Shown piece after piece: positions 16,542 through 26,264 of a stretch of 64,000 nucleotides of DNA. This stretch comes from Aequorivita sp. CIP111184. Lineage in GTDB: Bacteria > Bacteroidota > Bacteroidia > Flavobacteriales > Flavobacteriaceae. Under the pieces are notes generated by a model, which was given only the letters and a program-made list of their open reading frames with translations, made no database searches and had not been told where the DNA came from. Position 1 is the stretch's first letter, and the number at the start of each line of letters is the position of its first letter. The position numbers and the translations under genes are program-made. The DNA is taken from contig NZ_UEFQ01000024.1 in NCBI RefSeq assembly GCF_900489465.1, positions 62,001-126,000 on the forward strand. Direction: 5' to 3'.

Positions 16542-17657
16542 ATGAGACTGATTTTTGCATCACTCCTTACAATTTCACTTATTTCTTGCAATAAGGATAC
16601 CAATAGTTACAAACTGGAAGGCGACGCCGTTGGTTTTGCCGACGGAACGGAAATCTTTGTTTACACTTTGGAAAACAAACAACCAAAAGTAATTGATACT
16701 CTCACTGTTACCCAAGGAAAATTTTCTGCAACCTATCCAAAAAGCGATGATATAAATCTCAGTTTTTTGAGAATCAATGAAATAAACGGCTCTGTTCTAT
16801 TTTTTCCTGAAAATGAAGATATGACGGCAACAATTTATAAAGATAGTATTCAAGCCTCTCGCGTTAACGGCGGAAAGCAAAACGAATCTTATGGCAATTT
16901 TGTTTCAGAAATGACTGCTTTTAACAAAAAGAAACAAGAAAGCATGGAGCGTTTCCGCGATGCAAGACAAGCTAACGATACTGCTGCTATTGCACAGATA
17001 CAAAGTGAAAACTTAAATATGGTTGGGGAAGAAACCGAATATAAAAAGCAGTTTTTGAAAGACAACAAAAACTCCATTTTCTCCGTAATGCTCATTTCTG
17101 AAATGTTAAGTAGAAAAGAAATTACACCAGCAGAAGCATCTGCTTATATTAATGACCTTGAGCCTAAACTTGCGGAATCTGAAATAGTACAGGATTTAAA
17201 AACAAATCTTGAAGCACTTAAAAAAGCTGAAGTGGGAAGTGCTGCACCAAACTTTAGCGCACCAACCCCTACAGGAGAAACATTGTCTTTAAAAGATGCA
17301 ATGGGTAAATACACAATCATCGATTTTTGGGCATCTTGGTGTAAGCCTTGTCGCATGGAAAATCCAAATGTTGTAAATGTTTATAATAAGTATCACGATA
17401 AAGGTTTAAACATTATTAGTGTTTCCTTAGATAAAGCCGAACAAAAAGACAAATGGATACAGGCCATAAAAGACGATAAAATGGATTGGTACCACGTGTC
17501 CAATCTTCAGTTTTGGCAAGATCCTATTGCACAACAGTATAGTGTGCGTTCCATTCCAGCAACTTTTCTAGTAGACGAAAACGGAATGATCATTGACAAA
17601 GACTTGCGTGGAGCGGCTTTAGAAGCAAAGATTGCCACACTTTTGGGTGCAGAATAA
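16542..17657 (+). CDS. TlpA-like thiol-disulfide oxidoreductase lipoprotein (DUF4369)
   Basis: A 371-residue periplasm-facing lipoprotein with lipobox LISC-N (Cys16). The N-terminal third is the beta-rich DUF4369 domain, a helical linker follows, and the last 140 or so residues form a TlpA/ResA-type thioredoxin fold. Its active site is ASWCKPCR (Cys267, Cys270) and the cis-Pro segment is RSIPATFLVD. Such proteins reduce periplasmic thiols, for example for cytochrome c maturation or protein repair; the partner is not known here. It is monocistronic, with its own -7 box and the terminator at 17684-17718. A more divergent relative with the same layout lies at 39173-40357. Confidence 0.92.
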   Translation: MRLIFASLLTISLISCNKDTNSYKLEGDAVGFADGTEIFVYTLENKQPKVIDTLTVTQGKFSATYPKSDDINLSFLRINEINGSVLFFPENEDMTATIYKDSIQASRVNGGKQNESYGNFVSEMTAFNKKKQESMERFRDARQANDTAAIAQIQSENLNMVGEETEYKKQFLKDNKNSIFSVMLISEMLSRKEITPAEASAYINDLEPKLAESEIVQDLKTNLEALKKAEVGSAAPNFSAPTPTGETLSLKDAMGKYTIIDFWASWCKPCRMENPNVVNVYNKYHDKGLNIISVSLDKAEQKDKWIQAIKDDKMDWYHVSNLQFWQDPIAQQYSVRSIPATFLVDENGMIIDKDLRGAALEAKIATLLGAE

Positions 17658-17683
17658 TCTTTAGACTACTCTAGTGAAAAATA

Positions 17684-17718
17684 AAAAACCTCGGTTCTTT
17701 TTGGGAGCCGAGGTTTTT
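17684..17718 (+). terminator. Intrinsic terminator after the TlpA-like gene
   Basis: An 11-bp stem AAAAACCTCGG / CCGAGGTTTTT (17684-17694 with 17708-17718) closed by a short loop, with A and T runs on the two sides. It can also terminate minus-strand transcription arriving from the SIMPL gene. Confidence 0.85.
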
Positions 17719-17763
17719 ATTTGGGGGAATTTTAGATGTTATAATACCTTTAAGCTAATCCAC

Positions 17764-18450
17764 TTAATTTAATAGAAAGCTAACGTTCACAGAGGTTTTA
17801 ATTTCCATCTCGCCAAGAGCAATAGTTTGATCGCTGCCTCCAGAAGAAGAGTCACTCATTGCCATTTTATACATAGGCTGCGGCCCTACTGAATTATTAA
17901 ATTCACTTATAGAAACTGCTTTTCCAATAGTTTGATTTAAAACTGAAGTATATTCCTTAGCCTTCATTTGTGCGTTTTCAACTGCTTTTTTACGGGCTTG
18001 GCTCTTCAATGCTTCACTATTTGAAGAAGAAAACTCAACCCCGTCTATACGGTTAATTCCTGTATCAATAAGACCTTTCATTACAGGTTCATATTTTTTT
18101 AAATCGCGTAATTTTACTGATAGGGATTGATTGGCTGCAAATGTGTACGTTTTGCTATTGTAATCATAGTTTTTGCTCAGGTTCATATATTGGGTCTTCA
18201 CATCTTTATCCTCGATATTCATTTTCTTCAGAAATTTCAAAACCTCACTGATAGTTGCATCGTTTTGTTCTTTCAATGTTTTGGTATTCTCTCCTGTATT
18301 TTCAACGCGGATGTTGATGGTAACCTCATCGGGAACCACACGAACAATTCCTTCGCCAGTTACATCTATTGTGGGTTGGGGTAAAGTATTTTGTGCCATA
18401 ATGCTAGTAGTTGTTATTACTACAATTAATAATGTTTGTAAAATTTTCAT
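17764..18450 (-). CDS. SIMPL-domain (DUF541) periplasmic protein
   Basis: A 228-residue exported protein with a Sec signal peptide (MKILQTLLIVVITTTSIMAQ). The mature part is one SIMPL/DUF541 domain: the start IDVTGEGIVRVVPDEVTI is diagnostic, followed by alternating helix and strand with a KSQARKKAVENAQMKA helix. The family is widespread in the periplasm and linked to stress tolerance, but its molecular function is unknown. It lies 11 nt downstream of the rhomboid gene on the same strand, so the two are probably co-transcribed. Confidence 0.9.
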   Translation of the reverse strand: MKILQTLLIVVITTTSIMAQNTLPQPTIDVTGEGIVRVVPDEVTINIRVENTGENTKTLKEQNDATISEVLKFLKKMNIEDKDVKTQYMNLSKNYDYNSKTYTFAANQSLSVKLRDLKKYEPVMKGLIDTGINRIDGVEFSSSNSEALKSQARKKAVENAQMKAKEYTSVLNQTIGKAVSISEFNNSVGPQPMYKMAMSDSSSGGSDQTIALGEMEIKTSVNVSFLLN

Positions 18451-18461
18451 AGTTTTCTTTT

Positions 18462-19112
18462 TTAAATTTTATTTAATTTATGGAGAATGAATAACAGAAT
18501 TAAAGGAAGCGCAAGCAAAACAACGATCCACAAACTGGTCTCAAACAAAGAGGGTGCAAACAAAAGTGTTAATACATACCCTCCAATTGCCCCGCCAATG
18601 TGAGCGTCGTGGCCAATATTTCCCATTCTTTTTTTCATTCCGTAGATAGAATACAACAAATATGCCATCCCAAAAAGCCATGCCGGAATGGCTATTGGAA
18701 TAAAGAAAAGATAGAGACCCATATTTGGGAAAAATAGTATAGCGGAATACAATATTCCCATCACCGCACCACTAGCCCCTATTGCACTGTAGTGGTATTC
18801 GTCTTTGTGAAAATAGAATGACAAGAAGTTACCTGCAAGCAAGCTCACTACATAAATAACCACAAAAAATGGAACACCAACACTATTTATAACAACAGGT
18901 GCAAAAAAATAGAGCGTAAGCATATTAAATAGCAAATGTGAAAAGTCTGCGTGTAAAAAAGCAGAACTGAACATTCTAATATGTTCGCCGCGACGTATGC
19001 CCGCTATGTTGAATTTGTATTTCTCAAAGAATGAAAAATCATTAAAACCTTTCATGGAAATGATGACGTTTGCGGCAATTATTACTAGAGTTGCTATATC
19101 AATATTTTGCAT
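18462..19112 (-). CDS. Rhomboid-family intramembrane serine protease
   Basis: A 216-residue protein with about six membrane helices. The catalytic serine lies in GASGAVMG and the partner histidine in HDAHIGGAIGG on a later helix. The RMFSSAFLHADFSHLLFNM segment is the conserved rhomboid helix-2 region carrying the HxxxxHxxxN pattern. It cleaves membrane-spanning substrates within the inner membrane; the substrate is unknown. It is followed 11 nt later by the SIMPL gene. Confidence 0.93.
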   Translation of the reverse strand: MQNIDIATLVIIAANVIISMKGFNDFSFFEKYKFNIAGIRRGEHIRMFSSAFLHADFSHLLFNMLTLYFFAPVVINSVGVPFFVVIYVVSLLAGNFLSFYFHKDEYHYSAIGASGAVMGILYSAILFFPNMGLYLFFIPIAIPAWLFGMAYLLYSIYGMKKRMGNIGHDAHIGGAIGGYVLTLLFAPSLFETSLWIVVLLALPLILLFILHKLNKI

Positions 19113-19205
19113 TGGTTTATAAAAGTTATTGGGTTATTAATTTATAAAGAATTTTGAATTCTAATTCTTGTAATAAATTTAGTTAGTTTTGCGGTAACAA
19201 TTCCT

Positions 19206-20081
19206 ATGCAAAGATTGCTTTATATACTGGCATATCCAATTCTTTGGCTGCTTTCCATTTTGCCGATGCGCATTTTGTATATTAAATCTACCGTGCTATA
19301 TTTTCTGGTGTATTATGTTATCGGTTATCGTAAAAAAGTAGCGAAAGATAATCTGGCATTAGTTTTTCCTGAAAAAACAGATCAAGAACGCAACCGAATA
19401 GCGAAGCAATTCTTCAAACATCTGTGTGATATTATTTTTGAAACTATAAAGGCATTTACTATTTCTGAAAAGGAAATACGGAAACGTTTTGTGGTTACTA
19501 ATGCCGAAATATTGAATCCATATTACGAAAATGATCGAAGCATTCTACTAATGGCCGGCCACTATGGCAACTGGGAATGGAGCGGTATTTTGAATAAATT
19601 GATGCAACATCAAGCGCACGCAGTTTACAAACCTTTAGGCAGCAAACAATTTGATGCTTTGGTAAAAAAAACACGGGAACACTTTGGAGGAATTATAGTT
19701 AGTAACAAAAAAATAGTCGGTGTACTTTTCAGAAAGTGGAAAAAAGGGACCAAAACTCTCACTTATATTCTTTCCGACCAAACCCCAAAACTTGGTGCAT
19801 TTAAACACCGCGATACGTTTATGGGGATAAATGTGCCAATGTTCACAGGAACAGAAGAATTAGCTAAGAAATTGGATTTCTCTGTACTCTATCTAAAAGT
19901 TGAAAAAGTAAAGCGTGGCTATTACACAGCCACTTTTGTTCCGTTGGTTGAAAACCCAAAAGAATACCCCGATTTTCAAATTACACGTATGTTTTTTGAT
20001 GCTTTAGAAGATCAAATCCGAGAAAAACCTGAGTATTATTTATGGTCGCACAAACGGTGGAAACTTCGAAAAGTAGATTGA
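19206..20081 (+). CDS. LpxL/HtrB-like lysophospholipid/lipid A acyltransferase
   Basis: A 291-residue member of the lipid A late-acyltransferase family, which adds secondary acyl chains to lipid A or acylates related lipids at the inner face of the cytoplasmic membrane. It has an N-terminal membrane anchor (about residues 5-40), the HX4E catalytic motif in AGHYGNWEW (near residue 118), and the SDQTP and GTEELAKK motifs of the family. The C-terminus, YYLWSHKRWK, is also typical. A TAGTTTTG -7-like box lies at 19184-19191, 14 nt before the ATG. The gene ends immediately next to the stop of glmM on the opposite strand. Confidence 0.92.
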   Translation: MQRLLYILAYPILWLLSILPMRILYIKSTVLYFLVYYVIGYRKKVAKDNLALVFPEKTDQERNRIAKQFFKHLCDIIFETIKAFTISEKEIRKRFVVTNAEILNPYYENDRSILLMAGHYGNWEWSGILNKLMQHQAHAVYKPLGSKQFDALVKKTREHFGGIIVSNKKIVGVLFRKWKKGTKTLTYILSDQTPKLGAFKHRDTFMGINVPMFTGTEELAKKLDFSVLYLKVEKVKRGYYTATFVPLVENPKEYPDFQITRMFFDALEDQIREKPEYYLWSHKRWKLRKVD

Positions 20082-21470
20082 TTACAACCTAGCAATTCCC
20101 TCAATCTCCCCAATAATCCTATCCGCCAAAGCATCCGCTTCTTCCTGGCTTTTAGCTTCGGTATAAATCCTAATTATCGGTTCGGTGTTTGATTTTCGAA
20201 GATGTACCCAGTTTTCAGCAAAGTCTATTTTTACGCCATCAATCGTATTTATATCTTCTGAAGCATATTTTGCCTCCATTGCTTTTAAAATTGCATCAAC
20301 GTCCAACTGTGGCGTTAGCTCAATTTTCTTTTTGCTCATAAAATAAGCCGTGTACTTTTTCCGAAGTTCGCTAACGGCAATTTTTTCTTCAGCCAAAAAG
20401 CTTAAAAACAAAGCAATCCCCACCAAACTATCACGACCGTAATGTAGTTCTGGGTAAATAATTCCGCCATTGCCCTCACCTCCTATCACGGCATTGGTTT
20501 CCTTCATTTTCTCAACAACGTTCACTTCCCCAACAGCACTCGCTGTATAAGTTCCACCGTGCTTTTCGGTTACATCGCGCAAGGCTCGTGATGAAGACAT
20601 ATTGCTCACCGTATTTCCTGAATTATTCTGCAAAACATAATCAGCAACAGCAACAAGTGTATATTCCTCACCGAACATTTCGCCTTTTTCATCAACAAAA
20701 GCAAGTCGGTCCACATCGGGATCTACCACTATTCCAAAGTCGGCGTGGTTTTTTACAACACTTTCCATCAAATCGCCCAAATGTTCTTTTAACGGTTCAG
20801 GATTGTGTGGAAATTGTCCGTTAGGTGTGCAATGCAGTTTCACGGGTTCAACGCCCAAAGCTTCCAAAAGTAAAGGCACGGCAATTCCTCCAGTGGAATT
20901 TACGGCGTCAACAACCACCTTAAATTTACAACGCTTTATGGCATCAGCTTTCACCAAAGGTAGATTCAAAATTTCATCAATGTGCAAATCTATATACGCA
21001 TCATTTTTATGGATTTCACCCAAATTGTCAACTTCGGCGAATTGGATAGTTCCATTTTCAGCAATATCAAGGATTTGTTGACCAGCTACAGCATTTAAAA
21101 ATTCACCTTTGTTGTTCAACAATTTCAAAGCGTTCCATTGTTTTGGGTTATGACTTGCTGTTAATATTATTCCGCCATCGGCATGTTCCAAAGCCACCGC
21201 TATCTCAACAGTTGGGGTTGTTGATAAATTTAAATCTATCACTGTAATGCCCATTCCAACCAACGTATTCATTACCAATTGTTGGATCATTTCCCCAGAA
21301 ATACGTGCATCACGACCTACTATCACTTTATAATTTTCTTTGTTGCGCTGTTGTTTTACCCAACTGCCGTAAGCTGCTGCATATTTAACCGCATCAATTG
21401 GAGTTAAATTTTCGCCTTGTATTCCGCCAATGGTTCCGCGGATGCCTGATATAGATTTTATAAGTGTCAT
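20082..21470 (-). CDS. glmM: Phosphoglucosamine mutase
   Basis: Interconverts glucosamine-6-phosphate and glucosamine-1-phosphate on the way to UDP-GlcNAc for peptidoglycan and lipopolysaccharide. The 462-residue alpha-D-phosphohexomutase shows the phosphoserine loop TASHNPKQWN near residue 100, the Mg-binding loop DPDVDRLAF near 245, the sugar-binding GGEGNGG, and the C-terminal phosphate-binding RKSNTEP. The Bacteroidota form has QW after the catalytic loop. Phosphoglucomutase or phosphomannomutase activity cannot be excluded from sequence. The start overlaps the end of the upstream acyltransferase gene by 4 bp (ATGA), indicating translational coupling. Confidence 0.92.
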   Translation of the reverse strand: MTLIKSISGIRGTIGGIQGENLTPIDAVKYAAAYGSWVKQQRNKENYKVIVGRDARISGEMIQQLVMNTLVGMGITVIDLNLSTTPTVEIAVALEHADGGIILTASHNPKQWNALKLLNNKGEFLNAVAGQQILDIAENGTIQFAEVDNLGEIHKNDAYIDLHIDEILNLPLVKADAIKRCKFKVVVDAVNSTGGIAVPLLLEALGVEPVKLHCTPNGQFPHNPEPLKEHLGDLMESVVKNHADFGIVVDPDVDRLAFVDEKGEMFGEEYTLVAVADYVLQNNSGNTVSNMSSSRALRDVTEKHGGTYTASAVGEVNVVEKMKETNAVIGGEGNGGIIYPELHYGRDSLVGIALFLSFLAEEKIAVSELRKKYTAYFMSKKKIELTPQLDVDAILKAMEAKYASEDINTIDGVKIDFAENWVHLRKSNTEPIIRIYTEAKSQEEADALADRIIGEIEGIARL

Positions 21471-22537
21471 TTTCTGAATTTATTTTTCAATTTTAAAAAG
21501 TAAAGCTCAAAATAGGTGTACGATAAATGAGCTATCAAAAGTGTGCCTGCAAAGGTAAACAGGTGTATTAAAATTATGGTTAAAGTTTCATTAAGGTTGT
21601 GGAACATTTCCAATTTCAAAAACAAAAATACAACAGCATTTAAAACAATGGCGTGAAACATATAGATTCCATAGGAAATACTTCCGAAGTGATTCAATAA
21701 TCTATTGTTCACTTCAACGCCTTTATTATTAAAGGCCAACGAATGGATAAATAGCGCAAACAACACACAAGTGAAAAACGCCCGAAGCCATAAAGGTTCA
21801 AATAGAACCCAATCGGTTAAAAAGTAAAGTAATGTTGTAATGCAAATGACTAATGGAAAAATTGCTGATCGCTTTAAAAATTCAAGCTTTTTCTTTTCTT
21901 CAAGAATTGCAATCACCCCTCCGGAAAAAAGGTAGAAAAACACAAAGGTGTATTTGCGAAGAATTTCAAATAAATCCGTCCAATAAATTATAAAATAACC
22001 AATCAGCAAAAGGCTTAAAACCCTTAGAATCCATTTCACATTTATAAAAAACAGAAGTGGCGCGATCACGAGATAGAATTGTTCTTCAATCCCAATAGAC
22101 CATAAAATTTCAAGTATTCCACCAGGTTCGTAAATTTTAGCGAAGACATTCGGAAGAAAGAAAACGTTGTAAAACAAGGCTTCTTTCCAAGTATAATTTA
22201 TTTCAAAGGGAATATTTAAAAAAGGTAATAGCACGTTATAAAAAAGCAGTCCGAAGCCTAAAACAAGATAGTATAGCGGGAAAATTCGCAGAATTCTTCG
22301 AACATAAAAATCTTTTATTGAGAAAGTACCTTTGATTTTTGCGCGATAAATAAGACGGATAATTAAAAAACCACTCAATACAAAAAACATATAAACTGCC
22401 TCCAAGCCTCGATGAAATATAGGAAGACCATCAAAATAAGGAAGTCCTTGATTGTGCGAAAGTTGGGGTAAGTGAAACAGCAACACGAAGGAAGCAAGGA
22501 AAAACCGCAATGGGTCCAAATTTGGTAACCTGTTCAA
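21467..22537 (-). CDS. Acyltransferase-3 (OafA/NolL) membrane protein
   Basis: A 356-residue integral membrane O-acyltransferase with about ten hydrophobic helices. The N-terminus (LDPLRFFLASFVLLFHL) carries the conserved Arg and His of the acyltransferase-3 family, and the FYVRRILRIFPLYY motif follows. The family transfers acetyl or other acyl groups to extracytoplasmic sugars such as O-antigen or exopolysaccharide; the acceptor is unknown. It is the first gene of a two-gene unit with glmM (ATGA overlap), which fits cell-envelope sugar metabolism. Confidence 0.92.
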   Translation of the reverse strand: MNRLPNLDPLRFFLASFVLLFHLPQLSHNQGLPYFDGLPIFHRGLEAVYMFFVLSGFLIIRLIYRAKIKGTFSIKDFYVRRILRIFPLYYLVLGFGLLFYNVLLPFLNIPFEINYTWKEALFYNVFFLPNVFAKIYEPGGILEILWSIGIEEQFYLVIAPLLFFINVKWILRVLSLLLIGYFIIYWTDLFEILRKYTFVFFYLFSGGVIAILEEKKKLEFLKRSAIFPLVICITTLLYFLTDWVLFEPLWLRAFFTCVLFALFIHSLAFNNKGVEVNNRLLNHFGSISYGIYMFHAIVLNAVVFLFLKLEMFHNLNETLTIILIHLFTFAGTLLIAHLSYTYFELYFLKLKNKFRK

Positions 22538-22577
22538 TTTTCAGTTTTTACAGTTCAAAAATACATATATTTATTGA

Positions 22578-23162
22578 ATGAATTTTTTAGCCCACATCTA
22601 TCTCTCCGGTAATGACGAAAGCGTTATAATAGGCAACTTTATAGCCGATGGCATCAAAGGCAAGCGCTATGAAAAATACCCACCACAAATTGCAAAAGGC
22701 ATATTATTACACCGCGGCATAGATACCTTCACAGACGCGCATCCTATAGTGCACCAAAGTACGGCGAAACTTCACAAAAATTATAGCCATTACAGTGGAG
22801 TAATTGTAGATATACTGTACGATCATTTTTTGGCGAAAAATTGGAGTAAGTATTCCGATGTGCCTTTAGATGAATATGTTGATGATTTTTATGAATTACT
22901 TAGGAAAAATTTTACAATCCTTCCAGCAAGAATACAAAGAATGATGCCTTACATGATTGCCGACAATTGGTTGCTAAGCTACGCCACCGTTGAAGGAATC
23001 AGTAAAATTTTAGCGCAAATGAACGTACGTACCAAAGGCATTTCAAAAATGAATTTAGCCGTTGCTGAGCTCGAAGAGTTTTATGAAGAATTTGAAGCTG
23101 AATTCACTTCCTTTTTTGACGAATTGATTATTTTCTCCAAAAATAAACTTACCGAATTATGA
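22578..23162 (+). CDS. ACP phosphodiesterase (AcpH/DUF479 family)
   Basis: A 194-residue helical protein of the acyl-carrier-protein phosphodiesterase family, which removes the 4'-phosphopantetheine arm from holo-ACP. Diagnostic motifs are NFLAHIYLSG at the start, GNFIADGIKG, GILLHRGIDTFTDAHP and DILYDHFLAKNW, which supply the His and Asp metal ligands of an HD-like fold. The biochemical activity is known from the E. coli homologue and is assumed here. The stop overlaps the start of ggt by 4 bp (ATGA). Confidence 0.9.
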   Translation: MNFLAHIYLSGNDESVIIGNFIADGIKGKRYEKYPPQIAKGILLHRGIDTFTDAHPIVHQSTAKLHKNYSHYSGVIVDILYDHFLAKNWSKYSDVPLDEYVDDFYELLRKNFTILPARIQRMMPYMIADNWLLSYATVEGISKILAQMNVRTKGISKMNLAVAELEEFYEEFEAEFTSFFDELIIFSKNKLTEL

Positions 23163-24874
23163 AATTTTCCTATCTTTTTTTAATTGCTTTCTTGTTTTTT
23201 TCCTGCAAAGAAAAACCCAAAGCGCAGAACCTAGTTGAAAAAACAAAGGTTGAAATAAAAAAGGCCGTAATTGCTGATAGTGCTATGGTTGTTTCGGCAC
23301 GGGCCGAAGCTTCACGAATAGGTTCAGAAATACTTAAAAAGGGCGGTAACGCTTTTGATGCAATGATTGCCACCAACATGGCTTTAGCTTTAACGTATCC
23401 CAATGCAGGTAACCTTGGGGGCGGCGGATTTATGGTTTATAGAACCCAATATGGCGAAATTGGCTCTTTGGATTATCGAGAAAAAGCACCATTGGCCGCG
23501 ACAAAAAATATGTATCTCGATAAAGACGGAAACGTTATACCTAACAAAAGCTCGGTTGGTGCAATGTCTGTGGGTGTTCCGGGAACAGTTGCTGGAATGT
23601 TTGCAGTTCACGAAAAATTTGGAAGTTTACCAATGGAAGTTATATTAAAACCCATAATTGAACTTGCCCAAAAAGGATATATAATCACCGAGAAAGAAGC
23701 AGAAGCATTGGAAATATATAAACCCTATTTTGAAGAGGTAAACGGCCAAAGCATTCTTTATTCCAAAACGCTCCAAGCGGATGACACTTTAAAAAATAAT
23801 GCATTGGCAAGTACTTTGGAACGCATTTCGAAAAACGGTAGAGCCGAATTTTACGGTGGGGAAACCGGACAAAAACTCGTTTCTTTTCTGAAAGAAAAAG
23901 ATGGGATTCTCACTTTAAAAGATTTGGAGGCCTACGAAGCCCAATGGCGCGAACCGGTTGTTTTTCAATACAAAGATTTAAAAATAATCTCCATGGCGCC
24001 CCCTTCCAGCGGCGGCATCTGTTTGGCACAGATTTTAAAAATGGTTGAGCCTTTTCCGATTTCAGATTATGGTCATAATTCAGAGAAATACATTCAAGTT
24101 TTAGCCGAAGCCGAACGCCGGGCTTATGCTGACAGAAGCTATTATTTGGGTGACCCAGATTTTGTTGACAATCCCACAGATTCCTTACTTTCCGAAGCCT
24201 ATCTTTCCCAAAGGATGGAAAATTTTTCCTTTGAAGCTGCAACACCTTCCTCTGAAATAAAACCAGGTGTAATTATGGGTTATGAAAGCCCAGAGACCAC
24301 CCATTTTTCTATTGTTGATTCCTTTGGAAATGCAGTTTCAGTTACCACTACACTCAATTCATCTTTTGGTTCATTATTATACGTTAACGAACTCGGATTC
24401 TTTTTAAACAATGAAATGGACGATTTTAGCGCAAAGCCAGGAGAACCAAATGTGTATGGCTTGGTTGGCGGAAAAGCAAACGCCATTGCACCCCAAAAAA
24501 GAATGTTAAGTTCCATGACGCCTACCATTGTTGAAAAGAACGGAAAACTTTGGATGGTTGTAGGAACTCCTGGCGGCTCCACAATTATAACTTCAGTGGC
24601 ACAAGCCATTTTAAATGTTTATGAATTCAATATGGATATGCAGCAAGCCGTGGACGCTCCTCGTTTTCACCATCAATGGTTACCAGACGCCATTAGGTAT
24701 GAATTTGAAAAGTTTCCCAGGAATTTAATTGAAGACTTAAAACAAAAAGGCTATCCAGAAAACACTGATGTCGATCCAATTATCGGAAAAGTAGATGCCA
24801 TCTTAAGACTTCCAAACAATAAACTTCAAGGTGGAGCCGATAGTCGCGGTGATGATACTGCTATTGGTTATTAA
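23159..24874 (+). CDS. ggt: Gamma-glutamyltransferase
   Basis: A 571-residue Ntn-hydrolase that cleaves or transfers the gamma-glutamyl group of glutathione and related peptides in the periplasm. The N-terminus is a lipoprotein signal (FLFFSC-K, Cys near 16). The large subunit includes GNLGGGGFMVYR. Autoprocessing should occur before the Thr of ETTHFSIVDSFGNAVS, which would be the N-terminus of the small subunit. The oxyanion GGSTI segment and the final QGGADSRGDDTAIGY are also typical. It is translationally coupled to the ACP phosphodiesterase gene. About 280 bp of AT-rich sequence without a clear feature follows. Confidence 0.95.
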   Translation: MKFSYLFLIAFLFFSCKEKPKAQNLVEKTKVEIKKAVIADSAMVVSARAEASRIGSEILKKGGNAFDAMIATNMALALTYPNAGNLGGGGFMVYRTQYGEIGSLDYREKAPLAATKNMYLDKDGNVIPNKSSVGAMSVGVPGTVAGMFAVHEKFGSLPMEVILKPIIELAQKGYIITEKEAEALEIYKPYFEEVNGQSILYSKTLQADDTLKNNALASTLERISKNGRAEFYGGETGQKLVSFLKEKDGILTLKDLEAYEAQWREPVVFQYKDLKIISMAPPSSGGICLAQILKMVEPFPISDYGHNSEKYIQVLAEAERRAYADRSYYLGDPDFVDNPTDSLLSEAYLSQRMENFSFEAATPSSEIKPGVIMGYESPETTHFSIVDSFGNAVSVTTTLNSSFGSLLYVNELGFFLNNEMDDFSAKPGEPNVYGLVGGKANAIAPQKRMLSSMTPTIVEKNGKLWMVVGTPGGSTIITSVAQAILNVYEFNMDMQQAVDAPRFHHQWLPDAIRYEFEKFPRNLIEDLKQKGYPENTDVDPIIGKVDAILRLPNNKLQGGADSRGDDTAIGY

Positions 24875-25158
24875 ATTTAAATCTTTTTTTGCACGCTTAA
24901 TCGAAATCTTGTGCATTATATCGAAAGGTGGATATGTGGGCAATAAAAAAGGTTAGATTTGAGGGAATTAACTAAGGATTTTTACAAATTTTAGATTGAG
25001 ACTTTTTGAAGAACCTATTCATATTCGCCTTTGCGGAATCTTAAATAATCTTTTTTCTCTTTTTGCAAAATTGAATATTCAACTTTTGCAGTAAACGTTG
25101 TTTGTCATAAAAATCCTTTTATTAGTAACTCTTCGCCTTATTTGGCGATGTTTAGCCT

Positions 25159-26172
25159 ATGACTAATAAATCTTTTCCCAAGGATTTGTATTCCATTATC
25201 GCCCTGGCAGTAAGCGGGGGGCTTTGTGCCGTGCTAATATTTTTGCTCTATCAAAAAAGTGAAGATACAATAGGCTTTGAAACCATTTTGAAAAGTCTGA
25301 CAACTATTTTCATTGCCGTAAGTGGTTTTTTATCAGCAATCTTGATGGTTTTTTTGGCAACATCTGCGATGGCTTTAAAATCAAACAAAGTCAAAATAAT
25401 TACCAAAATCAGCAAGACCACACAAAAGATGCACAATTTCAGAAATATTGCTGAAATTTTGTACACTTCAAACATCTGGCTTCCAGGCTTAAAAGATTAT
25501 TTTGAAAAGGAATTTTCTGAGCTTTCCTATTTTGAAGTCAAAGAATTTTATAAAGGAAAATCCAGACTTGCCATTGAGTTTCTTCAGGAAACACATCATT
25601 TTGGTGAAACCGAAAATATTTATTTGGAATTGAAATCTTTATTAATGACCAATCCTAAAGAAAAGCATATTCCGGAAACTATAAATTATCCTATTTCATA
25701 CAGTAACGGAATTATAGAAAAATGGGCCGAGCATAAATGCGGTACTGGATTGTGGTATGTATTCGGTTACAAATACGGTACTTATAAAAACTCAATAAAT
25801 TTGGAAGCAGTCTTTGAAAGACACCAAGAAAAGATTCTTACTTTGGCAAACACTATAGATAATGAAGTTTTTGAAGATGCTTCTTTTAATGAAGTTTTTT
25901 TCTCAAAGCTTTGGGAATATATGACGAAAGATGTTATTCCAAAACTTTATCAATTTCAAAGCCAGATGGACAGGAAAGCACCGCGATTGGTACGATATCT
26001 TTATATAATTTTCTTATTATTAATGGTTTTTGGCGTATTGCTTCCGCTTATTCATTTAATGTTGGGCTTTTCATCATTATCTATAATTGTTGGGTATTCT
26101 ATCGTTATCAGTACTATATTTTATATTGCGATAACCTTTCATGTTTATCTTTCCAAAGAAGTAAATCAGTAA
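25159..26172 (+). CDS. Membrane protein of unknown function
   Basis: 337 residues with two membrane helices near the N-terminus (about 12-32 and 45-72) and two near the C-terminus (about 275-300 and 303-330). They enclose a soluble, mostly helical domain of about 200 residues. No family is recognised and no catalytic motif stands out. The soluble part contains WAEHKCGTGLWYVFGYKYGTY, an unusual aromatic cluster. The gene stands alone, with about 280 bp upstream and uvrA 92 bp downstream on the same strand. Codon and base usage resemble the neighbours. It could be an ion-channel-like or sensor protein, but nothing specific supports that. Confidence 0.75.
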   Translation: MTNKSFPKDLYSIIALAVSGGLCAVLIFLLYQKSEDTIGFETILKSLTTIFIAVSGFLSAILMVFLATSAMALKSNKVKIITKISKTTQKMHNFRNIAEILYTSNIWLPGLKDYFEKEFSELSYFEVKEFYKGKSRLAIEFLQETHHFGETENIYLELKSLLMTNPKEKHIPETINYPISYSNGIIEKWAEHKCGTGLWYVFGYKYGTYKNSINLEAVFERHQEKILTLANTIDNEVFEDASFNEVFFSKLWEYMTKDVIPKLYQFQSQMDRKAPRLVRYLYIIFLLLMVFGVLLPLIHLMLGFSSLSIIVGYSIVISTIFYIAITFHVYLSKEVNQ

Positions 26173-26250
26173 TTTTTTAAAAGAGCTTTTTTTCAGTAAA
26201 AATTAACATCCGTATGATGGCATGCATTCTTTAATTTCGGTTCAATTAAG

Positions 26251-26258
26251 TACCTTTG
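26251..26258 (+). promoter_or_regulatory. -7 box of uvrA (TACCTTTG), near-leaderless
   Basis: TACCTTTG fits TAnnTTTG exactly and ends 6 nt before the ATG at 26265. A TTG inside the box is the first possible start codon of the frame, but it would lie upstream of the transcript. The mRNA should begin within a few bases of the ATG. Confidence 0.65.
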
Positions 26259-26264
26259 CAAGCT